Source: Antarctobacter heliothermus
Lineage (GTDB): Bacteria; Pseudomonadota; Alphaproteobacteria; Rhodobacterales; Rhodobacteraceae
Length of the DNA: 64,000 bases
Assembly (NCBI RefSeq): GCF_002237555.1
Contig: NZ_CP022540.1
Coordinates: 372,001-436,000, forward strand
Direction: 5' to 3'
Under the pieces are notes generated by a model. It was not told the DNA's origin. It saw only the letters and a list, made by a program, of their open reading frames with translations, and did no database searches. The position numbers and the translations under genes are program-made. This document shows positions 34,671-43,761 of the stretch, piece after piece (position 1 is the stretch's first letter; every line of letters begins with the position of its first letter).

Positions 34671-36566
34671 TTAGGCGGCCGCCTTTACCTCTGCCCAATC
34701 CCAGGGCCGGACAAAATCGCCCAGCACCTTGCCGACTTCGTCCTGTGTTGCGCCGTTCGCCTGCACCTGTGCCACCAGACCCCGGCTCTTGTCGTCGACC
34801 ACCGCCACGACGCGCGCAGCACAGCCCGCCTTTTCCAGTGCGTCGTTGTAGACGCGTGTGATGGCATGTTTGCGCAGATCCGGCTTGAACACCTTGCCGA
34901 CCGCTGTCTTGGGCAGTTCCGGCAGGATGGTCATGTGTTTGGGATGTGCGGCGCGTTCATGCACATGAATGCGGGCGTGCTCCAGCAACTCTGCCTCTGT
35001 CACCTCGGCACCGGCCACCAGTTCGACGAAAGCACAGGGCAACTCGCCCGAGTGTGCATCGGGCTGGCCGATGGCCCCGGCAAAGGCAACCGCCGGATGC
35101 GCCAGCAGCGCCTCTTCGATTTCCGCCGGGTCGATGTTGTGACCACCACGGATGATCAGATCCTTGGCCCGCCCGGTGATCCAGATATAGCCATCTGCAT
35201 CGATGCGTCCCAGATCACCGGTCCGCAGATGGGTGCCATAGTGGAACAGATCCGCATTCTTGGCCGCCTCGGTATAAGTCTTGCCCGCATAGACACCGGG
35301 GTTGGACACGCAGATCTCTCCGATCTCGTCGACACCACATTCCACCGGCTCCCCCTCGACCATCCGGATGATCCGGACGTCCGTATAGGGCAAGGCGATT
35401 CCGACAGAGCCGACTTTCTTTTCGCCATCGACCGGATTGACCGAGACAAGGCAGGTCGCCTCGGTCAGGCCATACCCTTCGCATACGGTGACACCGCAGG
35501 CCGCCTCAAACCGCTTGAACAGCTCTAACGGCATGGGCGAGGAACCGGAAAAAGCCGTCTTGATGGATGAGATGTCGGCGTCCACCTTGCGCTGCATCAG
35601 CGCCGATACCGCCGTGGGCACGGTGATGACAAAGGTCGTCTTCCAGCGTTCGCACAACTTCCAGAAATTGTCGAACACACCCTCACCCCGATAGCCCGCA
35701 GGGGTCGGGAAGACCACATGTGCACCCGAAAACACCATGGCCATCAGGATCACATGGCACGCAAAAACGTGGAACAGCGGCAAGGGGCACATGACGCTGT
35801 CGTCTTCGCTGAACAACAGCGTATCGCCCAGCCAGCCATTGTAGAGCATCCCGGAATATGTGTGCTGCGCAACCTTGGGCATGCCGGTCGTGCCGCCGGT
35901 GTGGAAATAGGCCGCCACACGGTCCGCCGTGCCATCCGCAAAGGCCAGCGTCTTGGGCTGCTTGGCCATTTCCTTGCGGAAATCCTTGATGTCGGCGTGA
36001 TGGTTGCCCGGGTTCTTGGGCCGCACAAACGGCACGATCCAGCTTTTGGGCGGGGTCAGATAGCGGTTGAGATCGACCTCCAGCACCGTGTGCACGTGGG
36101 GCGCATTGCGCACCGCCTCGGCCATCTTCTGCGCGATGTCAGACTTGGGAAACGCCTTGAGCGTGACCACAACCTTGGCGTCCGTCTCGCGCAGGATCGA
36201 CGCGATCTGTTCCGGCTCCAGCAGCGGGTTGATCGGGTTCACGATCCCCGCCACCATTCCGCCCAGCAGCACGGCGATGGTCTCATTGCAGTTGGGCAGC
36301 ACATAGGCCACCACGTCGTTTTCCCCCACACCCAGACTGCGGAACAGGTTCGCCGCCTGTGCGGTCTGCGCCTGTACATCGGCCCATGTCAGGGTTTCAG
36401 CCTTGTCGGTCGGACCGGACAGCAGCTGATAGCTGACTGCAGGTCGGTCCGGAAACCGCATCGCCGTGCGCGTCAACTGCCCCCACAGCGTCGGCGGAAT
36501 ATCCCGCTCTGCCCAAGGGCCTTCGGCCACGATTGCATTGCGATCGTCCACTCCCGCATAGGTCAT
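34671..36566 (-). CDS. Acyl-CoA synthetase (AMP-forming)
   Basis: A 631-residue adenylate-forming enzyme. ATP-binding motif YFHTGGTTGMPKVAQHT, adenylation motif EGYGLTEATCLVSVNP, hinge RTGDLGRIDADGYIWITGRAKDLIIRGG and a catalytic Lys in TAVGKVFKPDLR. The FadD-like layout with a longer N-terminus resembles acyl-CoA synthetases for medium-chain or aromatic acids. Its 3' end faces the amidase gene seven bases away. GGAGGAGA-like purines precede ATG. Specific substrate not predictable. Confidence 0.88.
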   Translation of the reverse strand: MTYAGVDDRNAIVAEGPWAERDIPPTLWGQLTRTAMRFPDRPAVSYQLLSGPTDKAETLTWADVQAQTAQAANLFRSLGVGENDVVAYVLPNCNETIAVLLGGMVAGIVNPINPLLEPEQIASILRETDAKVVVTLKAFPKSDIAQKMAEAVRNAPHVHTVLEVDLNRYLTPPKSWIVPFVRPKNPGNHHADIKDFRKEMAKQPKTLAFADGTADRVAAYFHTGGTTGMPKVAQHTYSGMLYNGWLGDTLLFSEDDSVMCPLPLFHVFACHVILMAMVFSGAHVVFPTPAGYRGEGVFDNFWKLCERWKTTFVITVPTAVSALMQRKVDADISSIKTAFSGSSPMPLELFKRFEAACGVTVCEGYGLTEATCLVSVNPVDGEKKVGSVGIALPYTDVRIIRMVEGEPVECGVDEIGEICVSNPGVYAGKTYTEAAKNADLFHYGTHLRTGDLGRIDADGYIWITGRAKDLIIRGGHNIDPAEIEEALLAHPAVAFAGAIGQPDAHSGELPCAFVELVAGAEVTEAELLEHARIHVHERAAHPKHMTILPELPKTAVGKVFKPDLRKHAITRVYNDALEKAGCAARVVAVVDDKSRGLVAQVQANGATQDEVGKVLGDFVRPWDWAEVKAAA

Positions 36567-36730
36567 GGGCGTCTCTCCTCCCGTTTTTTCGTTGCCGCCA
36601 GTGTGTGAGCCTTTGCCATTTCACGCAAGTGCGCGCAACGCGGCGGCAATCATGTGGTGACGCAGCGTTTTGCCTGACATTAAGCCAGCAGCTTGCTGTT
36701 TACGGGCGCTCTGGCCGGGCTTTACGCGTC

Positions 36731-37072
36731 ATGTCTTTCACAGAGATCGAATTTGTGGCAATGAAACGCCTTATGGACCACCCGTTGCTCGAACTCATCA
36801 ACGCCCGCATCGAGGCGGCAGAACGCTCTGGCGCTTTCGACAATCTCAAGGGCGCGGGCCGCCCGCTGCCCGCCTGCGACGACCCGCAAAACGCGGTCAT
36901 GACCCGCATCCTGAAAGAGAACGGCGCCGTCCCCGAAGAGGTCGCCCTCCTCCGCGAACTGGCCACCCTGCGCGAACGTCTGCGCGACACGCACGACCGC
37001 AGCGCCCGCGCGGCTCTGATCCGCGACATCGCGCTCGCTGATACCCGGCTGGAAATCGCCAAACGTCGCTGA
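36731..37072 (+). CDS. DUF1992 (DnaJC28 conserved domain) protein
   Basis: A 113-residue helical protein with the DUF1992 core HPLLELINARIEAAERSGAFDNLKGAGRPLP followed by a charged coiled-coil (EVALLRELATLRERLRDTHD). Function of the family in bacteria is unknown. Start is uncertain: ATG 36731, 36761 or 36773 are all possible and none has a good Shine-Dalgarno; I give the longest. Confidence 0.75.
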   Translation: MSFTEIEFVAMKRLMDHPLLELINARIEAAERSGAFDNLKGAGRPLPACDDPQNAVMTRILKENGAVPEEVALLRELATLRERLRDTHDRSARAALIRDIALADTRLEIAKRR

Positions 37073-37151
37073 CAGCGCGCGCCACGATCAAGGCTTGTCC
37101 CCCGCCGTGCTTCTGGGGCAAACCGGGGCGCAGCATTAGGGAGACGCGCGC

Positions 37152-38345
37152 ATGGTATCGGTCAAGGAACAGTACGAAAGCTATCCCTACCCGGAACGTG
37201 ACCCGGCAGATGAGAAAAAGCGCCTGATCACCGGCTCTCCTTCACATCCGCTGGAAATCGACCACTACCTGTTTCAGGGTCAGCGCGATTGGTCGCAAAC
37301 GCTGCGGGTTCTGGTCGCGGGCGGCGGCACCGGTGATGCACTGATCCAGATCGCCCAGATGATGACCAGCGCGGGCGCCCCCTATGAGATCACCTATCTG
37401 GACCTCTCCAAAGCCTCGCGCGCAGTTGCCGAGGCGCGGGCCAAGGCGCGCGGCCTGACGGGCATCACCTTCGTCACCGGCAGCCTGCTGGATGCGCCGG
37501 ATCATGGCCCTTTTGACTATATCGACTGCTGCGGCGTGCTGCACCATCTCCCCGACCCGGACGCGGGCTTTGCCGCCCTGCGCGCCGCCGTCGCCCCCGG
37601 CGGCGGCATGGGCTTCATGGTCTACGCGCCCTACGGCCGCTCCGGCATCTACCAGCTACAAGAGGCTTTTGGCACGTTGTACGACGGAATGGCCCCACAG
37701 GTACGGCTGTCCAAGGCGAAAAAGCTCGTCGGCACCCTGCACAAGGGCCACCCCTTTGCCGCCAACGGCAATGTCACCGATCACAAACAAAGCGACGCGG
37801 GCTTTTATGACCTGCTGTTGCACGGACAGGACACGCCCTTTGACATCCCACGCCTGCTGGCCACGTTGGAGCGGACGGGCTGGAAACTGCAGTCGTTGCT
37901 GCCCCCCGGCCTCTATGATCTGGCGCGGATCACCGACCGGCCCAAGGATATGGACGACGCCACCGCCATGGCGCTGGCCGAAAAACTGCGCGGCACGATG
38001 AAAAAGCACCTCGGCTATCTTGTGCCCGCCGATGAGGACCGCCCGATCGCACGCGGATCAAAACAAAGCCTGATCCCGCGTTCGCCCACCAGCGATATGC
38101 GCAAACCGGCGCAGGCCGTGGCGCAGGGCCGCCCGCTGCCGATCACCCTGAAAGAGGCCGATGTGCAGATGCGTATCCCGCGCGACTGCGCGCCGCTGAT
38201 GGCCGCCATCAACAACCGTCGCAGCCTTGCTGAAATCCGCGAGGTCACAAAGATGGACCCGCTGCGCTTTGCCGATCTCTGGGGCCGTCTGGAACGCGAA
38301 CTGACGGCTTGGGGCCTGCTGCATTACTCCCGCTTCGGGCTCTGA
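37152..38345 (+). CDS. Class I SAM-dependent methyltransferase
   Basis: A 397-residue protein. SAM-binding motif I VLVAGGGTGDALIQIA (about residue 53), motif II DLSKASRAVAEARA and DYIDCCGVLHHLPDPDAG. The N-terminal YESYPYPERDP and a C-terminal winged-helix-like part (LMAAINNRRSLAEIREVTKMDP) place it with bacterial methyltransferases annotated as tetratricopeptide/PqqD-associated; the substrate is unknown. GGGAG before ATG. Only three bases separate it from the next gene. Confidence 0.8.
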   Translation: MVSVKEQYESYPYPERDPADEKKRLITGSPSHPLEIDHYLFQGQRDWSQTLRVLVAGGGTGDALIQIAQMMTSAGAPYEITYLDLSKASRAVAEARAKARGLTGITFVTGSLLDAPDHGPFDYIDCCGVLHHLPDPDAGFAALRAAVAPGGGMGFMVYAPYGRSGIYQLQEAFGTLYDGMAPQVRLSKAKKLVGTLHKGHPFAANGNVTDHKQSDAGFYDLLLHGQDTPFDIPRLLATLERTGWKLQSLLPPGLYDLARITDRPKDMDDATAMALAEKLRGTMKKHLGYLVPADEDRPIARGSKQSLIPRSPTSDMRKPAQAVAQGRPLPITLKEADVQMRIPRDCAPLMAAINNRRSLAEIREVTKMDPLRFADLWGRLERELTAWGLLHYSRFGL

Positions 38346-38348
38346 TCC

Positions 38349-39005
38349 ATGTGCGGGCGGTTTGCGGTCACCCTGCCCCCCGACGCCATGGCGCAACTGT
38401 TCAAGGCGGTGCCCTCGAACGACCTGCCAGAGGTGCCCAACTACAACGTCTGCCCGACAACGCAGATCCACGCGGTGATGGCGGACGAAACCCGTCGCCT
38501 TGTCTCTATGCGCTGGGGGTTCCTGCCGCACTGGTACAAGACCCCCAACGGCGGCCCGCTGCTGATCAATGCCCGGGCAGAGACCATCGCCGAAAAACCC
38601 GCCTTCAAGGCCGCGTGCCGCGAACGGCGCTGCCTGATCCCCTGCACCGGCTTTTACGAATGGACCAAGGACAGCGAGGACAACCGCCTGCCCTGGTACA
38701 TCCATGCGACCGATGACGCCCCACTGGTTTTTGCCGGGGCCTGGCAAGACTGGGAACGGGATGGACAGGCCTTCCGCACCTGCGCCATCGTCACCTGCGC
38801 TGCCAATGACACCCTGTCGGAAATCCATCACCGCATGCCGGTGATCCTGTCCCCCGACACCTGGGGCAAATGGCTGGGCGAAGACGGTCCCGGCGCGGCC
38901 ACCTTGATGACCGCCGCGCCAGAAGACGCGCTCCGCTTTCACCGGGTCGACCCTGCGGTGAACTCGAATCGCGCCAAAGGCCCCGACCTGATCGCGCCAA
39001 TTTAA
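38349..39005 (+). CDS. SOS response-associated peptidase (SRAP/HMCES/YedK)
   Basis: A 218-residue SRAP protein that crosslinks to abasic sites in single-stranded DNA through its N-terminal Cys2. Key residues are in place: Met-Cys2-Gly-Arg-Phe start, Asn in INARAET, Glu in CTGFYEW and His in IHHRMPVIL. The start is fixed because Cys2 must be exposed after Met removal. It follows the methyltransferase gene by three bases. No LexA box is visible directly upstream. Confidence 0.93.
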   Translation: MCGRFAVTLPPDAMAQLFKAVPSNDLPEVPNYNVCPTTQIHAVMADETRRLVSMRWGFLPHWYKTPNGGPLLINARAETIAEKPAFKAACRERRCLIPCTGFYEWTKDSEDNRLPWYIHATDDAPLVFAGAWQDWERDGQAFRTCAIVTCAANDTLSEIHHRMPVILSPDTWGKWLGEDGPGAATLMTAAPEDALRFHRVDPAVNSNRAKGPDLIAPI

Positions 39006-39067
39006 CCGCCAGTTCCCCCGTCCACGTCCGCCCGCGATGTGAAACCCCACCTGCACCGCCCCCGATC

Positions 39068-39157
39068 CGGCTTCTACTGTCCTGAAACACCCCGGGGTGA
39101 GGCCGTAGGCCGACGGGGTCATGCTGGATGCATGCCACTGGCATGACGCCCCTTCCA
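39068..39157 (+). repeat. About 90-bp intergenic repeat, copy B
   Basis: Relative of copy A (10939-11033): head cggcttctactgtcctgaaa, then accccggggtga, and tail ggggtcatgctg, gcatgcc, tggcatgacgcccc. Lies 62 bases after the SRAP gene stop, in the same orientation relative to the preceding gene as copy A. Confidence 0.7.
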
Positions 39158-39254
39158 CCTTTTGAACTTTGGCAACGTCAGGTCAAATACTCGAAAGCCC
39201 GGCCTATCTCAGCGTTTTACGGCGGGGCATGCATTGGACGGCAAAGCTGGGGGC

Positions 39255-41468
39255 CTAGCCCAACCCCGCCATGGCAAACAACGGCAGTACAGCCATCGCC
39301 CAGCTCAGACCCAGATCATCAAACCCCGCCCCCGGCGAGTTACTGTCTTCCTGCGCGTCTTCGTCCGGCAGTCTGTCATACAGACCTTCATCCGCCTCTG
39401 CCCATGCCTCCTGTCCCGGCGCAAATCCCAACAACCGCAAAAGCTCCTGCGCAGCCTCAGCGGGATCGGCAGCGGTTGTGGGCGCCGGCACCGGGGCCTC
39501 GCGCGGCAACAACTCATGTATCTCAGCCCACAAGTCCCCCGCAGGGCCATCTTCCGGCACAGGGCCGTTTGCGCCTTGCATCGGTCGCGCGCCCGCGGTC
39601 CCTGACGGCTCCGACTCGCCAAACGACATCAATTCCGCCCAGTCTTGCAGCGCCGCCCCCGGCCCGTTGTCCTGCACCTCTGTAATCCTATCGCCCGCCT
39701 CCAGATCAGGGTCGAAGAAATTTGACCTGACCTCGGTTTCCGCGTCATGGAGGCCGGTGTCCGGGGTCTGACCACTCTCGGTGAACCCCATTACCATGGC
39801 CCCATCCGGTGCGGCGATCACGGGCGGCTGTTCAGGTGCGGCGGCGGGCATGCCGGGCAGCGCATCAACCTCGGCGCTATCGGACAGATCGACCTCTGTC
39901 AGATCATCCGACACCGCCGCAGGGTCAAACTGTCCCGCCCCCGGCGCGGTGCTGTCAAACACCGGCGCAAACTCCGCCGTCGGGATCACGTCGATCAGCC
40001 GCAGTTGCAGGATCTCACCCTCGGCCAGCACCACGTCCACCATCCCGTCGTCATAAACCTCGTCCGGCTCCAACCGCTCCAGCACCGCGTCCGAGGAGGT
40101 ATCGCCCGGCGCCTGCCCCGGAGCGACGCCCAGCACCACTGCCTCGACCCCGCCGACATCCGCCACCAGCGGGCGCAGATCGACACCGCTTTGGACCACG
40201 CCACCCCCCTGCGACGCGGTGATATACAGCAGCATGTCATCGCCATCGGCAAAGCCATGTACCTCGATCCCCGCGCCCTCATACTCTGTCTCGCGGGCAT
40301 CCTTCGGCGCGAAATCCAGCATCGTCATGCCGGGCAGGTTTTCCGACATCAGGGCAAACATCTCACCGGGGGGCGTGTTGCCGGAATAGCTCATCCCTTC
40401 GCTCAGCGCCGACGGCGTGTTCTGGATCAGCGGCCAGACCTGCGCCGCATCTACGCCTTCGGCCATAAACGCCTCGACCTGTTCCAGCATCTCCTGCGCC
40501 TGAAACAGACCGTAATCCTGCGCCTCGTCCAGCGTGGATGAATTCGACCGCAGGTTCCATTCGGTCACATGGATCTCAAGATCCGGATTTTCCTCAAACC
40601 ATGTGTCTTGAATTTGATCGAGGTGGAAATACCGCGTGTGCGGCGCATCGGGACCGCGCGAATAGACATGCGCGATGATGCCGTCCACGGCATCCAGTTC
40701 CGCCGCGTCGAACTGTTCGATCACTAGCAGGTTGTTGACCTCGGTCCAGTCGATCCGCGCGTTTGGCGACAGGTTCAGCCCGTAGGTGGCGTTCAGATCG
40801 GCGGCAATCTCGGCGTCGGTAAAGCCGTCATAGACCTCATCCAGCGAGGATTCGCCAAAGTTGGTGCCCATCTGTACCAGAATGTCGACCTCTGCCGCCT
40901 CGGGGTACAGCGGGGCCAGCGCCTGCAATTCGCTGTCGATGATGCGCGTCATCTCGGACGCGACGCGGCCATATTCGACCGCGTTCATCCGCCCCGATCC
41001 CCAGTATTCATTGCCAATCTCGAACCCCGCGACCGGCGCATCGCCGTAGTCCCCGGTGATCACCTCACGCACGAAACCGCGCAGTTCCGCCTCATCCACC
41101 GCTGCGAACCGGTCACCATTGTCGTCAAACCGCGTGGCAGAAATCTGTTCGCGCGTCGGCAGCACAATCGTCACCGCGCGGCCCGTACCCTCGGCGAAAT
41201 CCATCGCGTCCGACAGCGGCATGAAATCCACCACCTCACCGGTCTCATTGTCAGTGGCGGTGACAGCATCCGGGTTCGACAGGTCAAAAAAGCTCTCTGT
41301 CAGCGACCCGCCGGGATAGCGCAGTGTGGTGACGCCCAGCGCCTCGACCGCCTCGGCATGGCTGCCGGGGCCGGTCATCGGCGCGCGCGGCGCAAGAAGG
41401 TTACCGCCGAACAGCCAAGCGGTGGCAGCCTCGCCAGCACTGGCAAGGGGTATGGATAGAATGGGCAT
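39255..41468 (-). CDS. Large acidic glycosidase-like protein (clan GH-A type)
   Basis: A 737-residue protein. Residues about 1-420 look like a TIM-barrel glycosidase: RYPGGSLTESF near residue 50, a likely acid/base Glu154 in FEIGNEYWG and a likely nucleophile Glu303 in HVTEWNLRS, the spacing of arabinofuranosidase/xylosidase-like GH-A families. A beta-rich segment follows, then an extremely acidic, Pro/Ala-rich region (about 500-715) and a hydrophobic C-terminal end (LGLSWAMAVLPLFAMAGLG). There is no N-terminal signal peptide; the acidic composition fits a type I secretion substrate or surface protein, but no RTX nonapeptides are present. Polysaccharide processing is inferred. Confidence 0.65.
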   Translation of the reverse strand: MPILSIPLASAGEAATAWLFGGNLLAPRAPMTGPGSHAEAVEALGVTTLRYPGGSLTESFFDLSNPDAVTATDNETGEVVDFMPLSDAMDFAEGTGRAVTIVLPTREQISATRFDDNGDRFAAVDEAELRGFVREVITGDYGDAPVAGFEIGNEYWGSGRMNAVEYGRVASEMTRIIDSELQALAPLYPEAAEVDILVQMGTNFGESSLDEVYDGFTDAEIAADLNATYGLNLSPNARIDWTEVNNLLVIEQFDAAELDAVDGIIAHVYSRGPDAPHTRYFHLDQIQDTWFEENPDLEIHVTEWNLRSNSSTLDEAQDYGLFQAQEMLEQVEAFMAEGVDAAQVWPLIQNTPSALSEGMSYSGNTPPGEMFALMSENLPGMTMLDFAPKDARETEYEGAGIEVHGFADGDDMLLYITASQGGGVVQSGVDLRPLVADVGGVEAVVLGVAPGQAPGDTSSDAVLERLEPDEVYDDGMVDVVLAEGEILQLRLIDVIPTAEFAPVFDSTAPGAGQFDPAAVSDDLTEVDLSDSAEVDALPGMPAAAPEQPPVIAAPDGAMVMGFTESGQTPDTGLHDAETEVRSNFFDPDLEAGDRITEVQDNGPGAALQDWAELMSFGESEPSGTAGARPMQGANGPVPEDGPAGDLWAEIHELLPREAPVPAPTTAADPAEAAQELLRLLGFAPGQEAWAEADEGLYDRLPDEDAQEDSNSPGAGFDDLGLSWAMAVLPLFAMAGLG

Positions 41469-41566
41469 GATCGCCTCTGCCTGAGGGAAACTCAGGGAGA
41501 GATTGGCGAAGAAATGGAAACGAAGCGTCTACACGAGCCGGACAATGCCTAAAACTGAAACGATCT

Positions 41567-42625
41567 CTAGCGCCCGCCCGCCAGCAGCGCCGCCGCCAGC
41601 ATATCCGCCGCCGAGGTGCTCAGCGCCAGCGGCGTGTCGTGCAACATCGACAGCCGCATCAGCGCCTGCAAATCCACATCCCCGCCATGCGGCACCGTCG
41701 GGTCGGCGAAAAAGATCACCGCGTCCAGCTCGCCGGTCGCCACCAGCGCGCCCAATTGCTGATCGCCGCCCCGGTCGCCGCGTTGCAACCGGCGAATAGA
41801 CAGTTCCGGGGCCAGTTCGGACAACATCCGCCCGGTGCTTCCGGTGCAGATCAAACGGTGCCCCGCCAGCGCCGCGCGGTGCCGCAGCACCCATGCGCGC
41901 AGCTGCGCCTTGCGCGTGTCATGTGCCACCAGCGCCAGCCGCCGGGGGGCCGTGGACACCGCCCGCGCCCGCGTTGTGATCGCCAGTATCGCGCGCACCT
42001 GCGCCGCGAACCCGCTGCCCTCTGCCGGAAAGACTCCAGACAGCGCCGCCGTGCCCACGGTGAACCCCGCCGCCCCCGCCTGCGCGCAGGCGGCAACCCG
42101 GTCTTCGCTGTCGATGCTGCCCGCCATGATCACCGGTTTGCCCACCGCGCCGCAGACCGCCTTCATCAGCGCGGGCACCGCGCCATCAAACCGGTAAGCC
42201 AACAGGTCCAGCCCGTGCACATGCTCAAAATCCGCCAACTCGCGGGCGGAGGCGGCGATATCCTCAACCGGCCCCTCAAGTACGCTGGGATGGCCAGTGA
42301 TCTTCCCCGGAAACGGATAATACCGCACCGGATGGTGTCGGGTGACCTCTGTCACCTCACGCGCCCGCGTCCCGCCCAGCAGGCAATCCACGTCGATCTC
42401 GACCGCCGCGCGGGCCGAGGCCAGCTCACTGTCCGCGTCCAGATACGACCGGCCCCCGGAGCTGCGGATCGCCGCCGCCAGCCCCTTCAATTCGGACAAT
42501 GGCAGGCCCACGTCCTTGAACCCGATGTGGCGCACGCCACCCTCCAACGCCTCTTCCAGACGCGCGCGGGCGTCGGGGATGGTGCGGTCATTGGCGGTCA
42601 GCATGAGGATAAAATCAAAGGCCAT
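41567..42625 (-). CDS. Fusion of a TIM-barrel domain with methylglyoxal synthase
   Basis: A 352-residue two-domain protein. Residues about 1-220 read as a TIM-barrel with repeated beta-alpha units and a phosphate-site-like end (VIMAGSIDS, AGAAGFTVGTAAL). Residues about 228-345 match MgsA: VAHDTRK (His235, Lys239), TGSTG (261-265), GGDQQLGAL (catalytic Asp288), FFADP (Asp308) and PH (His313). MgsA converts dihydroxyacetone phosphate to methylglyoxal. All key residues are kept, so activity is likely. The TIM-barrel partner's reaction is unknown. The gene follows a PdxY-type kinase gene by three bases, so the two are co-transcribed. Confidence 0.82.
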   Translation of the reverse strand: MAFDFILMLTANDRTIPDARARLEEALEGGVRHIGFKDVGLPLSELKGLAAAIRSSGGRSYLDADSELASARAAVEIDVDCLLGGTRAREVTEVTRHHPVRYYPFPGKITGHPSVLEGPVEDIAASARELADFEHVHGLDLLAYRFDGAVPALMKAVCGAVGKPVIMAGSIDSEDRVAACAQAGAAGFTVGTAALSGVFPAEGSGFAAQVRAILAITTRARAVSTAPRRLALVAHDTRKAQLRAWVLRHRAALAGHRLICTGSTGRMLSELAPELSIRRLQRGDRGGDQQLGALVATGELDAVIFFADPTVPHGGDVDLQALMRLSMLHDTPLALSTSAADMLAAALLAGGR

Positions 42626-42628
42626 GGC

Positions 42629-43429
42629 TCAGATCTCCGGTGCGGTCAGGGGCATGGCGCGGGTCCATGTGGTGGCCGTTTCTGCGATGCGCAGGTGCGG
42701 CGCATACAGGCTGCTGTCGATCAGCGATGAGAGATGCCCCAGCGCCGCCGCCGGGGCCAAACCGCCAGCAATCAACGCCGAGAAAACGTCGCCCACCCCA
42801 TGCGGCACACCGTTGCGCAGCGGCACTGGACAGACCTGCGCGCCCTCCGCAGTCACCCGCAGCACCCCGGTTGTGCCCGGTCCGAAGGGGGCAGAGGTGA
42901 CCAGCACCTCTTGGGCAGGGTCCAACAGGGTTTCGGCGGCGGCGCGGGCCGCCTGCATATCGCCAGCGGGTGTGCCCGTCAGCCAGCCCAGTTCAAACAG
43001 GTTCGGCGTGAGGACGTCTGCCAGCGGCACCAATCGGTCCCGCAGCGCTTCTGCCGTCTCTTCGGCCAGATACAGCCCCTTGGGTGCATCACCCAACACC
43101 GGGTCAATCACGACCCGCGCCCCCACGGCACGCACCCTTTCCACCAGTTCGACGGCCAAGGCCACATGCTCGGGTGTCGGCAGATACCCCACCAGCAGCG
43201 CGTCCTGCTCCGCAAGCCAGCCGTTCGCCTCTACCGCGTCGATCATCGCGCCGATCCGTTCCGGCGGGATCGGCACGCCGGCAACCTGCGGCCAGCCCGG
43301 ATGATTGGACAACATCACCGTCGGCAGTTGCGTGACCGTATGACCCAGCGCCTGCAATGCCGGGGCCCCGGCCGATGCGCCGACGTGACCATAGGCCACC
43401 CAACTGGACAGGATCAGGATGCGGGCCAT
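42629..43429 (-). CDS. PdxY/PdxK-type pyridoxal kinase-like protein
   Basis: A 266-residue ribokinase-superfamily kinase: N-terminal ILSSWVAYGHVGASAGAPALQALG (compare the SxxxxGxVGN start of PdxY), DPVLGDAPKGLYL, LTPNLFELGWLTG and the catalytic GVPHGVGDVFSALIAG with the GxGD aspartate. Pyridoxal kinase is the best family guess, but the GHVGASAG start differs from the canonical GxVGN, and the neighbour is a methylglyoxal synthase fusion, so another small substrate is possible. Start ATG 43429. Confidence 0.78.
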   Translation of the reverse strand: MARILILSSWVAYGHVGASAGAPALQALGHTVTQLPTVMLSNHPGWPQVAGVPIPPERIGAMIDAVEANGWLAEQDALLVGYLPTPEHVALAVELVERVRAVGARVVIDPVLGDAPKGLYLAEETAEALRDRLVPLADVLTPNLFELGWLTGTPAGDMQAARAAAETLLDPAQEVLVTSAPFGPGTTGVLRVTAEGAQVCPVPLRNGVPHGVGDVFSALIAGGLAPAAALGHLSSLIDSSLYAPHLRIAETATTWTRAMPLTAPEI

Positions 43430-43588
43430 GTGCCGTGCCTTTGACCCCAAGTCGACATCACACCGTTTTTCCCTGCAAAGACACCCGCATCCGAATTGAT
43501 CATCCAGATTTCCTTCCGGCTTTCGCCATTGAACCCTCGACACGACCTTGACCCCGATTTGAGTCTATCATAGGACATAACCCGCTGA

Positions 43589-43662
43589 GCGGGCGTTGTG
43601 TAATGGTAAGACCTCAGCCTTCCAAGCTGATGATACGGGTTCGATTCCCGTCGCCCGCTCCA
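43589..43662 (+). tRNA. tRNA-Gly (anticodon TCC)
   Basis: Acceptor arms gcgggcg and cgcccgc (43589-43595, 43652-43658), anticodon loop cttccaa giving TCC, T arm cggg-ttcgatt-cccg, discriminator T and an encoded CCA. It lies between two protein genes with no other tRNA beside it. Confidence 0.95.
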
Positions 43663-43761
43663 TGATCCTTCCCTTTCCGCCCCTCCCCCGCGTCAAGACG
43701 GCGCTTGACCCTCTCGCCCCGCGTGGCAAAACGCGCTGTGCGTGACAAGGAAGGAGCCCCC

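Noticed and set aside
41639..42730. 1.1-kb plus-strand frame opposite the MgsA fusion
   Set aside because: The minus strand encodes a recognisable two-domain enzyme; the plus-strand translation is unlike any family.
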